A stretch of 41,458 nucleotides of DNA, from the NCBI GenBank assembly GCA_927910885.1, contig CAKMOD010000096.1, positions 1 to 41,458 of the forward strand, read 5' to 3'. The notes under the pieces were generated by a model. The model was not told the origin of the DNA and did not search any database. It saw only the letters and a program-made list of their open reading frames with translations. Origin of the DNA: an uncultured Prevotella sp. GTDB lineage: Bacteria; Bacteroidota; Bacteroidia; Bacteroidales; Bacteroidaceae. The position numbers and the translations under genes are program-made. Positions 1 to 7,498 of the stretch are shown in pieces. Position 1 is the stretch's first letter; every line of letters starts with the position of its first letter.

Positions 1-50
1 TAGCATCATTGTAAGTAACTTGCTATCAAGCAGTTGTGAGAGTGCATTTC

Positions 51-155
51 AAAAGGTGCTTAGTTGGACTTCAAAAGGGCGTTTAGTAAGAGGCTTAAAG
101 GGCATCTTTTAGAAGCTAAAAGGGCGTTAATTTGAAAGCCAATTAACGCCCTTTT
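51..155 (+). repeat. Dispersed GGGCGTTA/GGGCATCTT repeat, copy A, ending in a perfect hairpin
   Basis: This intergenic element alternates AAAGGGCGTTA and AAAGGGCATCTTT modules and ends in a perfect 15-bp stem (118-132 with 141-155, 8-base loop) whose arm is AAAAGGGCGTTAATT. A T-rich tract follows, so it could act as a terminator on the plus strand, and its position downstream of the minus-strand reductase gene would suit a two-way terminator only weakly. Related copies lie at 13737-13840 (same orientation) and 24149-24255 (opposite orientation). From here to the reductase stop at 332 I see no gene. Confidence 0.85.
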
Positions 156-331
156 AATTTTTAAGATTTGAACTTTCTTTACAAAGCAACGATTAACTAA
201 CGCGTGAAAAGACTAATAAGCTAACAAGTCACTTACCGCAATAATCTCTATTAGGAAGAGTAAGGATAATAACAAATTATTAGGCTTTGCGTTTTAACAT
301 CCCAGTCCCTTTAATCAGTTTTCTGCCAAAT

Positions 332-1177
332 TTATCCGTATTTTTCAATAAGATACTTGACAAAAGAAAGGCTATTGAAGTCGATAAATCCTGCATCTTG
401 CTGGTTAAGCGTAGCCACCTGCGTCATTTCATCAGCGGTAAGACTGAAGTCGAAGATATCAAAATTCTGCTGCATACGCTCTACGTGTACACTCTTTGGA
501 ATGGCTACAATACCTCGCTGAGTAAGCCAACGGAGTGCCACCTGAGCAGCTGTTTTACCATATTTGGCACCTATCGCAGCCAATACTTCATTCTGTACAA
601 TACCATCTACACCTTCTCCGCCAAGTGGTCCCCACGCCATCATCTTTGTATCGGTCTCATTCAAGACTGGCACAATATCGTTCTGCTGTGCCATAACGTT
701 ACACTGCAACTGATTGATCATTGGCTTTACATCTACATAATGAACAAACTCGAAGAAGCGTCCTGCCTGAAAGTTAGACACACCGATAGCTCTCACCTTA
801 CCGCTGCGATAGGCTTTCTCCATAGCTCGCCATGTACCATAGATATCGCCATATTGCTGATGAATGAGCAGAAGGTCAATATAGTCTGTATCAAGTTTAC
901 GCAGACTCTCTTCAATGCTTGTAGCAGCCTTCTCCTCTCCTGCATTAGAAGGCCACACCTTAGTTACGAGGAAAAGCTCGTCACGTCTAAGTCCACTCTT
1001 GCGCCAAGCACGTCCGACACCCTCTTCATTACCATAAATCTGGGCGGTGTCAATAAGGCGATAGCCTACTTTCAGAGCCTCACTCACACTGTGTTCGCAC
1101 TCGTCAGGACTTACCAAAAATACTCCATAGCCCAAAAGAGGCATCTCAACTCCGTTGCTTAATTTGATTGTTTCCAT
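332..1177 (-). CDS. Aldo/keto reductase
   Basis: NAD(P)H-dependent oxidoreductase of the aldo/keto reductase superfamily, a cytosolic TIM-barrel enzyme that reduces aldehydes or ketones; the substrate cannot be told from sequence. The catalytic tetrad is visible: Asp43 and Tyr48 in the DTAQIYGN motif, Lys73 in VTKVWP and His106 in LLLIHQ. The GVSNF motif and the IPKSVHVER cofactor-phosphate region near the C-terminus are also present. At 281 residues it is full length. The ATG at 1177 gives a complete N-terminus (METIKLSNGVEMP). It is divergent from an AraC-family regulator, a common pairing in which the regulator controls the reductase. A minus-strand -7-like TAATTTTG at 1344-1351 would give a leader of about 165 bases. 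Confidence 0.95.
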   Translation of the reverse strand: METIKLSNGVEMPLLGYGVFLVSPDECEHSVSEALKVGYRLIDTAQIYGNEEGVGRAWRKSGLRRDELFLVTKVWPSNAGEEKAATSIEESLRKLDTDYIDLLLIHQQYGDIYGTWRAMEKAYRSGKVRAIGVSNFQAGRFFEFVHYVDVKPMINQLQCNVMAQQNDIVPVLNETDTKMMAWGPLGGEGVDGIVQNEVLAAIGAKYGKTAAQVALRWLTQRGIVAIPKSVHVERMQQNFDIFDFSLTADEMTQVATLNQQDAGFIDFNSLSFVKYLIEKYG

Positions 1178-1370
1178 ATTTCTCCTTGTTTATTTATTAA
1201 TGAATTATTTGTTCTACTTATTATTTTATGTCGTTAGACGGATTCAAACTCGATCGTTAACAACCTGTAAAAAAGCATCTTACCCCATAAAAGGACTGTG
1301 CTTTTGCTTCGACAACAAAACTTGTTATTATCGTTTGACGGTGCAAAATTACACAAAAGAAACCAATGGT

Positions 1371-1405
1371 TTGTTTCACTTTTTCTACCTATTGTTTCAC
1401 TTTTT
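1371..1405. promoter_or_regulatory. Perfect 14-bp direct repeat, probable AraC-family operator
   Basis: TTGTTTCACTTTTT occurs at 1371-1384 and again, without mismatch, at 1392-1405. The 21-bp centre-to-centre distance is two helical turns, the usual geometry of the paired half-sites bound by AraC-family proteins. It lies between the divergent reductase and regulator genes. It is upstream of the regulator's -33/-7 boxes and covers the -33 region expected for the candidate reductase -7 box at 1344-1351, which has no TTTG of its own there. Binding by the neighbouring regulator is an inference. Confidence 0.7.
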
Positions 1406-1417
1406 ACACAAAAAAGA

Positions 1418-1449
1418 TTTGGAGTAGACCAAAATAGTGCTTATTTTTG
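1418..1449 (+). promoter_or_regulatory. Bacteroidetes-type promoter of the AraC-family gene
   Basis: TTTG at 1418-1421 and TATTTTTG at 1442-1449 match the -33 TTTG and -7 TAnnTTTG elements, with a 20-base gap. Transcription would begin at about the first possible start codon (1454), so the mRNA would be leaderless or a slightly later ATG is used. Confidence 0.6.
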
Positions 1450-1453
1450 CAAT

Positions 1454-2275
1454 ATGATGATATTAAAGGACTTCGACCTTGCTTATTCAACCGATATCCA
1501 CATGATAGAGGATGAGCGGTTTTCTCACTGCATTTTTCATATTATCTGCATAAATGGGGAGGGTAGCTTCGTCTATAACGAGTCGTGTTTTCACATCAAT
1601 AAGAATGACCTTATCGTTATAAGTCGCCCTGACGAGGTAAAGAATATTGCCGTCACAAACGATTTCCGAATAGAGTGTTTCGCTGCTAATACTCACTTTC
1701 TTAGAAATTCACTTCCCCCAAACAATTACAGCATCAGAGGAAGTATGAGTCTTTATCAAGACCCTGTTATCCCCCTATCTGTCGAGAATACGGAGAAAAT
1801 CATCGGTGATATTCGGCGACTTCGTGACAGACTCGGAGAGAAAGATGCTATCTTTTATCGTGAAATCATGGAAAGTCTGTGCCTTACGATGATATATGAT
1901 ATCTTTGAATTTCACACTATCTATTATCGTAATCATGAGCACGTAGATCATGCCAATTATGTGGTCAATGAGTTTCTAAGGATGCTTTCTACTGGGATTA
2001 CACGTACACAGCGGGATGCAACCTATTTTGCTGAGCAGCTGCATGTGTCTTTGAAGTATCTTTCACGTGTCGTCAAGCGCGCCACAGGAGAAACAATTAC
2101 CTCCTATATCGACCGTGCCACCATCCCCATACTGCGTAAATATCTTGATGACGAAAGGCTCTCACTGACGCAAATCAGTGATATCATGAATTTTACTTCC
2201 CTTTCCTATTTCAGCCGATACTGCTCTAAACACTTAGGAATGACGCCAAGTAAATATAGAACTTCTAAGGCATAA
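1454..2275 (+). CDS. AraC-family transcriptional regulator
   Basis: DNA-binding regulator with an N-terminal cupin-like sensing region (about residues 1-170) and a C-terminal double helix-turn-helix of the HTH_18 type (about 185-273). The C-terminal part shows YFAEQLHVSLKYLSRVVK, then ISDIMNFTSLSYFSRYCSKH and the typical ending LGMTPSKYR. The reading frame is open upstream to 1298, but the protein homology and the promoter at 1418-1449 favour ATG 1454 (or the adjacent ATG 1457). At 273 residues it is a normal size for the family. Its divergent partner is the aldo/keto reductase, and the direct repeat at 1371-1405 is its most likely binding site. The effector is unknown. Confidence 0.93.
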   Translation: MMILKDFDLAYSTDIHMIEDERFSHCIFHIICINGEGSFVYNESCFHINKNDLIVISRPDEVKNIAVTNDFRIECFAANTHFLRNSLPPNNYSIRGSMSLYQDPVIPLSVENTEKIIGDIRRLRDRLGEKDAIFYREIMESLCLTMIYDIFEFHTIYYRNHEHVDHANYVVNEFLRMLSTGITRTQRDATYFAEQLHVSLKYLSRVVKRATGETITSYIDRATIPILRKYLDDERLSLTQISDIMNFTSLSYFSRYCSKHLGMTPSKYRTSKA

Positions 2276-2317
2276 TCCTCATTAGGATGATAGTTCCTAT
2301 CGCTTTATGACACAAGA

Positions 2318-2347
2318 AAAGCTGCATTAGAAGTCTAATACAGCTTT
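2318..2347. terminator. Stem-loop terminator between convergent genes
   Basis: AAAGCTGCATTAG (2318-2330) pairs with CTAATACAGCTTT (2335-2347) with one internal mismatch and a 4-base loop, followed by a T-rich run on the plus strand. It lies between the AraC-family gene and the convergent GH25 gene, so it can serve both strands. Confidence 0.75.
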
Positions 2348-2417
2348 ACTTTATTTTTATTTCGTTCTTTATACTACCTTTCTATCGGATAATTGTATAA
2401 TGACTTTCTCCCTCTCC

Positions 2418-4148
2418 TTAGAAGCAATGGCGTTTAAGGAACTCCTCATACTGATTGCGATAGCCATTGAAGACGTTAATATCGACATCGCCATGGATGC
2501 CACGCACCTTACCATCAGGACTCAACTGCCAGTAAGCCAATTTGAAGTTGGGTTTATATTCGCCATAGCGGGCTATCCACACGTGATAATTATCGCCCAA
2601 ATCGGGTGCCAATGGCATGTAGGTATTGGCAAACATTTGACTGATATAGAGGATTGGACGCTTACCTGTTCGCTTCTGCACAAGGCTCATCCACGCACGA
2701 ATATTGCGGAACATCACCTCTGCTCCACCCATTGCGACTATCTGTGCATCGGTCGGCTCAACGTCTAAGACTGGTGGTAGGTCGCCCTTGTTAAACTTAC
2801 TACATTTGAGGAAATACTCCGCTTGCGCTGCTCCTGCTGATGTAGTCGAGAAGAAATGATAGGTACCTGTTCGAATACCATGCGCACGTGCTGCCTTATA
2901 ATCAGCTTCGTAATAAGCGTTGAGCACCGTACAACCCTCCGTAGACTTCACGTAAGCGAAGGAAACAGGATAATCTACCTTTCCCTTGATAGTCTTCGTA
3001 CTCAGCGTACCGAGGTCGGTAATGCGCAGTTTATCCCAATAGATGTTATACACCTTATTATTCTTCTCGTGCTGATGACGTGAGAGGTCGATGCCGTAGA
3101 TGCGATCGGCTGTGTAGGTAAGGCGTTCACCTTTGAATACATCCGCCTTCCATTCGCCCACCTGCAGATACTCGTGTGGCGCAACATAGATGCCAAAGCC
3201 GTCACGTTTTCCGTCCTTCCAATGTCCGTCATAAAAGCTACCATCGTCGCCATAGAACTTTCCATAACCATTCGGAATGCCCTTCTGGCTCTCACCCTCG
3301 TATCGGCCGCCTTCAATAAGAATACCAGCTGACAACTTATTGACAGCCGTCGCATGAGTCTTATAGTATGCGTTCAGCGCCTCCACAGCCCCACCCTTTT
3401 GCAAACGAGTTATCATACGAATTGGAGTTCGTTTACTCTGGGTTTGCAGGAGTACGCAACCATTCTCCTTATCTATTTCCAATCGGTTGCAAACAGTAGC
3501 TTTTCCCTTCTTAGAGGATGACTGAATAGCATAGCGATTTTGCTGTCGGATACGCAGTTGGGCAGAAGAAGTTGACATCGAGTCCAACACCTTTATCATT
3601 CGACGGAGTGAATCCATCTGCTGCACCACTTCGGTATGATATTCCGCAATCTTGTTATAACCGTAATCCTGAACGCTGTGTACACGAAGATAATAACCCA
3701 TCTCGTTGCGCTTCGTTTGCAGTCCATCCAACTCCGAATCCATCTGAGCAATCGTCTGACGAACAACATTTTGCACGCCTTTACCCCTTAGATTGACGAT
3801 TGTAGACGGTTTATAATCCCAACGTATGAGGATACGTCCATGACAAGAAGGCACTATGGGCAATCGGTTCACCCAATAACCACGCTGCGTGATACTACGT
3901 GTATAAATTGAATCCTTATTGACGGAGCCACCCACAAAGGCTGAGTCGGCATAATCGGCAAAGTATGCAAGGGGCTTACCATCAGCCTCTAACGTGTAAT
4001 ACGCCTCCTGACGGATAGTCACAGCACTCTTATCTACCTCCTCTTGTGAAGGGGGCAGACAACGAAAGACAATATATATGAGTAGAAGGACAAGCAAAAT
4101 GCCCCCTCCTACATACAGGGTTCGCCTTGAAGGGCGGTAGTTGAACAT
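2418..4148 (-). CDS. Membrane-anchored MORN-repeat protein with GH25 lysozyme domain
   Basis: Predicted peptidoglycan-cleaving muramidase tethered to the membrane. Residues 1-35 contain one hydrophobic anchor segment (LYVGGGILLVLLLIYIVF). Residues 36-280 have no domain I recognise; a stretch near 130-190 is rich in charged residues and may be coiled coil. MORN-type repeats (YEGESQKGIPNGYGKFYGDDG and the next copy, DGHWKDGKRDGFGIYV) lie at about 283-325. A GH25 domain (about 351-560) has the YGIDLSRHQ strand, the acidic DVEP motif at about 461-464, YHFFSTT and YWQLSPDG. At 576 residues it is long for a GH25 enzyme because of the N-terminal part. The MORN plus GH25 fusion is unusual outside this group; the repeats may act as a spacer or membrane contact. 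It is divergent from the metal operon, and its -7 box is TAACTTTG at 4171-4178. Confidence 0.9.
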   Translation of the reverse strand: MFNYRPSRRTLYVGGGILLVLLLIYIVFRCLPPSQEEVDKSAVTIRQEAYYTLEADGKPLAYFADYADSAFVGGSVNKDSIYTRSITQRGYWVNRLPIVPSCHGRILIRWDYKPSTIVNLRGKGVQNVVRQTIAQMDSELDGLQTKRNEMGYYLRVHSVQDYGYNKIAEYHTEVVQQMDSLRRMIKVLDSMSTSSAQLRIRQQNRYAIQSSSKKGKATVCNRLEIDKENGCVLLQTQSKRTPIRMITRLQKGGAVEALNAYYKTHATAVNKLSAGILIEGGRYEGESQKGIPNGYGKFYGDDGSFYDGHWKDGKRDGFGIYVAPHEYLQVGEWKADVFKGERLTYTADRIYGIDLSRHQHEKNNKVYNIYWDKLRITDLGTLSTKTIKGKVDYPVSFAYVKSTEGCTVLNAYYEADYKAARAHGIRTGTYHFFSTTSAGAAQAEYFLKCSKFNKGDLPPVLDVEPTDAQIVAMGGAEVMFRNIRAWMSLVQKRTGKRPILYISQMFANTYMPLAPDLGDNYHVWIARYGEYKPNFKLAYWQLSPDGKVRGIHGDVDINVFNGYRNQYEEFLKRHCF

Positions 4149-4166
4149 TAAAATAAATTTAAAATA

Positions 4167-4198
4167 TTTGCAAAGTTACAAATAATTATCTAACTTTG
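4167..4198. promoter_or_regulatory. Overlapping divergent promoters
   Basis: On the plus strand TTTG (4167-4170) and TAACTTTG (4191-4198) are 20 bases apart, ideal -33/-7 spacing, and the first gene starts at 4210, leaving a leader of only a few bases. On the minus strand a TAACTTTG box occupies 4171-4178, serving the GH25 gene that starts at 4148. The two -7 boxes are an exact inverted repeat around a 12-base spacer, so the two polymerases would compete for the same DNA. Confidence 0.7.
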
Positions 4199-4209
4199 TA
4201 GCCAAGTTT

Positions 4210-4590
4210 ATGAGAAAAACGACAGACATATTACTATCCCTTCTATTGTCAACGATGATAGTATGGATTGGTTCGGGCATCATGACAGTGGTGTGCGCAC
4301 ATACTGGTAGTGTGTCTGTTGCTAAGATGGAAGATAAGGGTCATTGCAATGATAACGATGTAAAAAATTGCATGAAGATTGAGGTAAAAAGCTTGTCGCC
4401 CACAGACATGGCGCACAATGACTTTTACCACATTCAGCCTATACAGCTTTCTCTACTCCCACAATTCATAAGCAATTGTCAATTATTGCCTTTGCCTGTT
4501 TTGACAAAGGCCCCAGAGAGGATATTGTCGTTGCTCTGGCATAGTCCGCCACGCCAATATCTCCGATTACTTACGACACTTATCATTTGA
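4210..4590 (+). CDS. Small secreted Cys/His-containing protein, first gene of metal-type operon
   Basis: 126-residue protein of no family I can name. Residues 1-30 look like a signal peptide or membrane anchor (ILLSLLLSTMIVWIGSGIM). The next part carries CAHTGSV, a GHCNDND segment and a single NCM, so Cys and His side chains are available for a metal. The tail has a PPRQY motif. It is followed by a TonB-dependent receptor and a heavy-metal-associated (HMA) protein in the same direction, and the promoter at 4167-4198 fixes it as the first gene. A role in periplasmic metal handling is inferred from this context only. Confidence 0.65.
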   Translation: MRKTTDILLSLLLSTMIVWIGSGIMTVVCAHTGSVSVAKMEDKGHCNDNDVKNCMKIEVKSLSPTDMAHNDFYHIQPIQLSLLPQFISNCQLLPLPVLTKAPERILSLLWHSPPRQYLRLLTTLII

Positions 4591-4674
4591 TTTTTGGTTG
4601 TTTTCTGTTCCTCATGAAATGGGCAACAGAAGGTTTATCGTACCTGTTACACAAGTGTGTTCGGGCTAAAAGTC

Positions 4675-4709
4675 GTATCAGTATGTTTCCCATTCTGATA
4701 CCACATGGG
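4675..4709 (+). promoter_or_regulatory. Mutually exclusive hairpins in the leader of the TonB receptor gene
   Basis: GTATCAG (4675-4681) pairs perfectly with CTGATAC (4695-4701). CCCAT (4689-4693), inside that loop, can pair with ATGGG (4705-4709), just outside it. The two helices could form a pseudoknot or alternate. They lie 38 bases before the receptor start codon. No known riboswitch class is recognised. Confidence 0.4.
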
Positions 4710-4747
4710 CTTTATAAATTTTAAATAACAACTGAATATCAAACGAA

Positions 4748-6796
4748 ATGAATAAAATCATATATTTAACAGGACTGACCTTGCTGTCTGTCCTACCTGC
4801 TGCCGCACAGCAAAATGCAGTCGACACGACCGCAACCCTAAAAGACCAGACATTGGATAACGTGACCGTTACAACGCGAAGAGCCTCTGTGCGCTCGTTA
4901 GCAGGAGCCATCAACGGTAAGGACATCCTACGTGACGAACTCTTCAAAGCAGCTTGCTGTAATCTTGGTGAGAGCTTTGTCAACAATGCTTCGGTAGATG
5001 TAAACTACTCAGATGCGACAACGGGAGCCAAACAAATCAAACTCCTTGGTCTTAGTGGTACGTATGTTCAGATGCTGACCGAGAACCTTCCTAACTTCCG
5101 TGGTGCTGCCCTCCCTTATGGTTTGGGCTATGTTTCAGGCAGTTGGATGAAGAGTATGCAGGTGAGTAAGGGTAATACATCCGTCAAGAATGGCTACGAA
5201 GCGATGACAGGTCAGATTAATGTAGAATACGTTAAACCTGAAGATCCAACAGGTATGAGTGTCAACCTCTATGGCAATACGGTGGGAAGATTCGAGGCAA
5301 ATGCGGATGGTAACATTCATATCAACGGCAATAAGAACCTCAGTACGGAAATTCTTGCCCACTATGAGAACAACTGGCTACATCATGATGGCAATGGAGA
5401 CGGATTCCAAGATGCCCCAAAGGTGAGACAATACAACCTGCAGAACCGTTGGTTTTGGAAGCAAGGCGACTATATTCTCCATGCTGGTTTATCGCTATTG
5501 AAGGAAGACCGCATGAGTGGTCAGACTCCTCATACTGCTGCAACAAATCCTTATCGCATTGATATCGGCACCGACCGCTACGAAGCTTACATGAAGCATG
5601 CCTTCTTCTTCGACCATACACATGGTACGAACATCGCCCTGTTGGGTAATGTCTCTATGCACAAGCAGCAGGCACAATATGGTATTAAGCAGTATGATGT
5701 CAACGAGAAGAATGCTTACGCATCACTTATCTTTGAGACAAACTTCACCGATGAGCACAATCTCTCTGCTGGTTTGAGCCTCAACCATGATTACTTACAT
5801 CAGAGTCTGACACTCCCAGCAACGGCTGTACCTTCTGATTACGGTAATATCTACCCACTCACACGTGGCATTGAGCGTGAGACAACACCGGGCGCATACG
5901 TTCAGTACACCTATAACTTGCATAGTCGATTCATTGCTATGGCAGGATTGCGCGTCGACCATAGCAATGTTTACGGTACGTTCTTCACTCCTCGCTTCCA
6001 CTTGAAATGGGTTCCTGCAGACTTCATGACCCTCCGTCTCTCTGCAGGTAAGGGCTATCGCAGTCCGCACGCATTGGCAGAGAACAATTACCTCATGGCT
6101 TCGGGTCGTCGACTCATCATCGACAAGCTTGATCAAGAGGCTGCATGGAACTATGGTGCGAGTCTTAATTTCAACATTCCAATAGGAAGTAAGATGCTGA
6201 AAATCAATACTGATTACTATTACACGCACTTCCTTTCACAGATGTTGATTGACTATGACAGCAATCCACAGGAGCTGCATATCACCAATCTCAATGGTAA
6301 GAGCTTCTCACATACCTTCCAAATCGATGCTTCCTACCCCGTTTTCAAGGGCTTTGAACTGACGGCAGCCTACCGATACAACCTCGTGAAGGCTACTTAC
6401 GGCGGTCAGCTCAGATGGAAACCACTGCAGAGTCGTTACAAAGGACTCTTAACGCTCAGCTATAAAACACCTTTAGGAGTCTGGCAGTTTGATGCTACTG
6501 CAGCCTTGAACGGAGGTGGTAGAATGCCAGAATCTTACACCTTAGCATCGGGCGAACGCTCATGGGCAGGCAGCTATAAGGCTTACGGACAGCTTAGCGG
6601 GCAGGTGACACGCTACTTCCGCCACTTCTCGCTTTACATAGGTGGGGAAAACCTTACCAATTATAAGCAGAAGAACCCAATCATTGGCTATCAAAATCCG
6701 TGGGCTAACGGCTTCGAACCAACAATGGTCTATGGTCCTGTAGAGGGTGCAATGGCATACGTTGGTATCCGTCTGAACCTCGGTAAACGACAGTAA
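4748..6796 (+). CDS. TonB-dependent outer-membrane receptor (metal-type operon)
   Basis: 682-residue outer-membrane beta-barrel receptor that would import a ligand with energy from TonB-ExbBD. Residues 1-20 are a signal peptide ending at AAAQ. A short TonB-box-like strand (LDNVTVTTRR) follows at about 36-45, then the plug domain to about 160, with GYEAMTGQINVEY as its last conserved strand. The barrel runs to a C-terminus of AYVGIRLNLGKRQ. It lacks the N-terminal carboxypeptidase-regulatory domain seen in SusC-type receptors, and no SusD partner is present. The small Cys/His protein upstream and the HMA protein downstream suggest a metal ligand such as copper, which is inference from context. 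Confidence 0.9.
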   Translation: MNKIIYLTGLTLLSVLPAAAQQNAVDTTATLKDQTLDNVTVTTRRASVRSLAGAINGKDILRDELFKAACCNLGESFVNNASVDVNYSDATTGAKQIKLLGLSGTYVQMLTENLPNFRGAALPYGLGYVSGSWMKSMQVSKGNTSVKNGYEAMTGQINVEYVKPEDPTGMSVNLYGNTVGRFEANADGNIHINGNKNLSTEILAHYENNWLHHDGNGDGFQDAPKVRQYNLQNRWFWKQGDYILHAGLSLLKEDRMSGQTPHTAATNPYRIDIGTDRYEAYMKHAFFFDHTHGTNIALLGNVSMHKQQAQYGIKQYDVNEKNAYASLIFETNFTDEHNLSAGLSLNHDYLHQSLTLPATAVPSDYGNIYPLTRGIERETTPGAYVQYTYNLHSRFIAMAGLRVDHSNVYGTFFTPRFHLKWVPADFMTLRLSAGKGYRSPHALAENNYLMASGRRLIIDKLDQEAAWNYGASLNFNIPIGSKMLKINTDYYYTHFLSQMLIDYDSNPQELHITNLNGKSFSHTFQIDASYPVFKGFELTAAYRYNLVKATYGGQLRWKPLQSRYKGLLTLSYKTPLGVWQFDATAALNGGGRMPESYTLASGERSWAGSYKAYGQLSGQVTRYFRHFSLYIGGENLTNYKQKNPIIGYQNPWANGFEPTMVYGPVEGAMAYVGIRLNLGKRQ

Positions 6797-6840
6797 ACAT
6801 TGATTCATTCACAATAGAATAACATAAACGACAACACAGA

Positions 6841-6872
6841 GAGACGTCTTGAAACACGCTTTCGGACGTCTC
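6841..6872 (+). promoter_or_regulatory. RNA hairpin between receptor and HMA genes
   Basis: GAGACGTC (6841-6848) pairs with GACGTCTC (6865-6872), and inside it GAAA (6851-6854) pairs with TTTC (6860-6863). It has no following T-run, so an RNA processing or stability element setting the relative level of the downstream HMA protein is more likely than a terminator. Confidence 0.5.
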
Positions 6873-6891
6873 CCTCAAACAAAGAACAATT

Positions 6892-7221
6892 ATGAAAAAA
6901 GCTATTTTCACAATGCTGATGCTCATGGTAGCCATGATTGCAACAGCCAAAGACATTAAGACAGTTATCTTCACTACTACTCCACAGATGCACTGCGCTA
7001 ACTGTGAGGCGAAAGTAAAGAACAACCTCCGCTTTGCAAAGGGTGTGAAGGAGATTAAGACAAGTGTTGAAGAACAGAAAGTTTATGTAACCTACGATGC
7101 TCAGAAAACCACTGAGGAGAAGCTTCAGAAAGCTTTTGAGAAGTTCGGTTATAAGGCAGAAAAGACGACAAAGGAGGCTAAAATCCCTGCTCATGAGAAC
7201 GAGGAGTGCGAGAATATGTAA
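6892..7221 (+). CDS. Secreted heavy-metal-associated (HMA) domain protein
   Basis: 109-residue protein with a signal peptide (residues 1-20, ending MIATAK) and one HMA ferredoxin-like domain (about 24-90). The metal-binding motif reads MHCANC, the classic MxCxxC form that binds Cu(I) or similar soft ions. The rest of the fold is visible as KVKNNLRFAKGVKEIKTS and FEKFGYKAEK. The charged tail ending in HENEECENM adds His and Cys. It is the last gene of the operon with the TonB receptor and would act as a periplasmic carrier for the ion taken up. Confidence 0.92.
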   Translation: MKKAIFTMLMLMVAMIATAKDIKTVIFTTTPQMHCANCEAKVKNNLRFAKGVKEIKTSVEEQKVYVTYDAQKTTEEKLQKAFEKFGYKAEKTTKEAKIPAHENEECENM

Positions 7222-7249
7222 TCGCTAACAGTAAAGTCTATAAGTAAGT

Positions 7250-7294
7250 AATCGACCATTACATGGCTTTCAACAGCCTATGTGATGGTCGATT
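7250..7294 (+). terminator. Terminator of the metal-type operon
   Basis: A long stem (7250-7268 with 7275-7294, 6-base loop, AATCGACCATTACAT on the 5' arm, one bulge) is followed by a T-rich stretch 29 bases after the HMA stop codon. Confidence 0.8.
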
Positions 7295-7341
7295 CTTGTT
7301 TAATCTCTATCGTTTATATAATAAAGGAATAGTATCATTGA

Positions 7342-7407
7342 GTGGTGCGGAGGCTCCGCACATCAGGTGCTAAGCGTTCGCACAATTGGTGTTAAGCCTT
7401 AGTACGC
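7342..7407. repeat. GCAC/GGTG dispersed repeat, copy 1 (divergent)
   Basis: This stretch is built from short GGTGCTAAG, CGCAC and ATTGGTGTTAAG modules and opens with a small GTGCGGAGGCTCCGCAC palindrome. It resembles the better-conserved pair at 9854-9908 and 32202-32243. Confidence 0.5.
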
Positions 7408-7498
7408 TTCTTAAAGAGGGTAGGAATATGAGAGGATAGGCGTTATCGTCCCTTTTCCTATGCGCTTATTCTATTAGATGTCTTTATAGGAAAGCTGC

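Noticed and set aside
287..1162. Plus-strand open frame of 291 codons
   Set aside because: It is antisense to the aldo/keto reductase, whose catalytic tetrad is intact, and its own product has no recognisable feature.
1298..1453. Extended N-terminus for the AraC-family protein
   Set aside because: The added residues are a translation of the promoter and operator region; family length and promoter boxes support the start near 1454.
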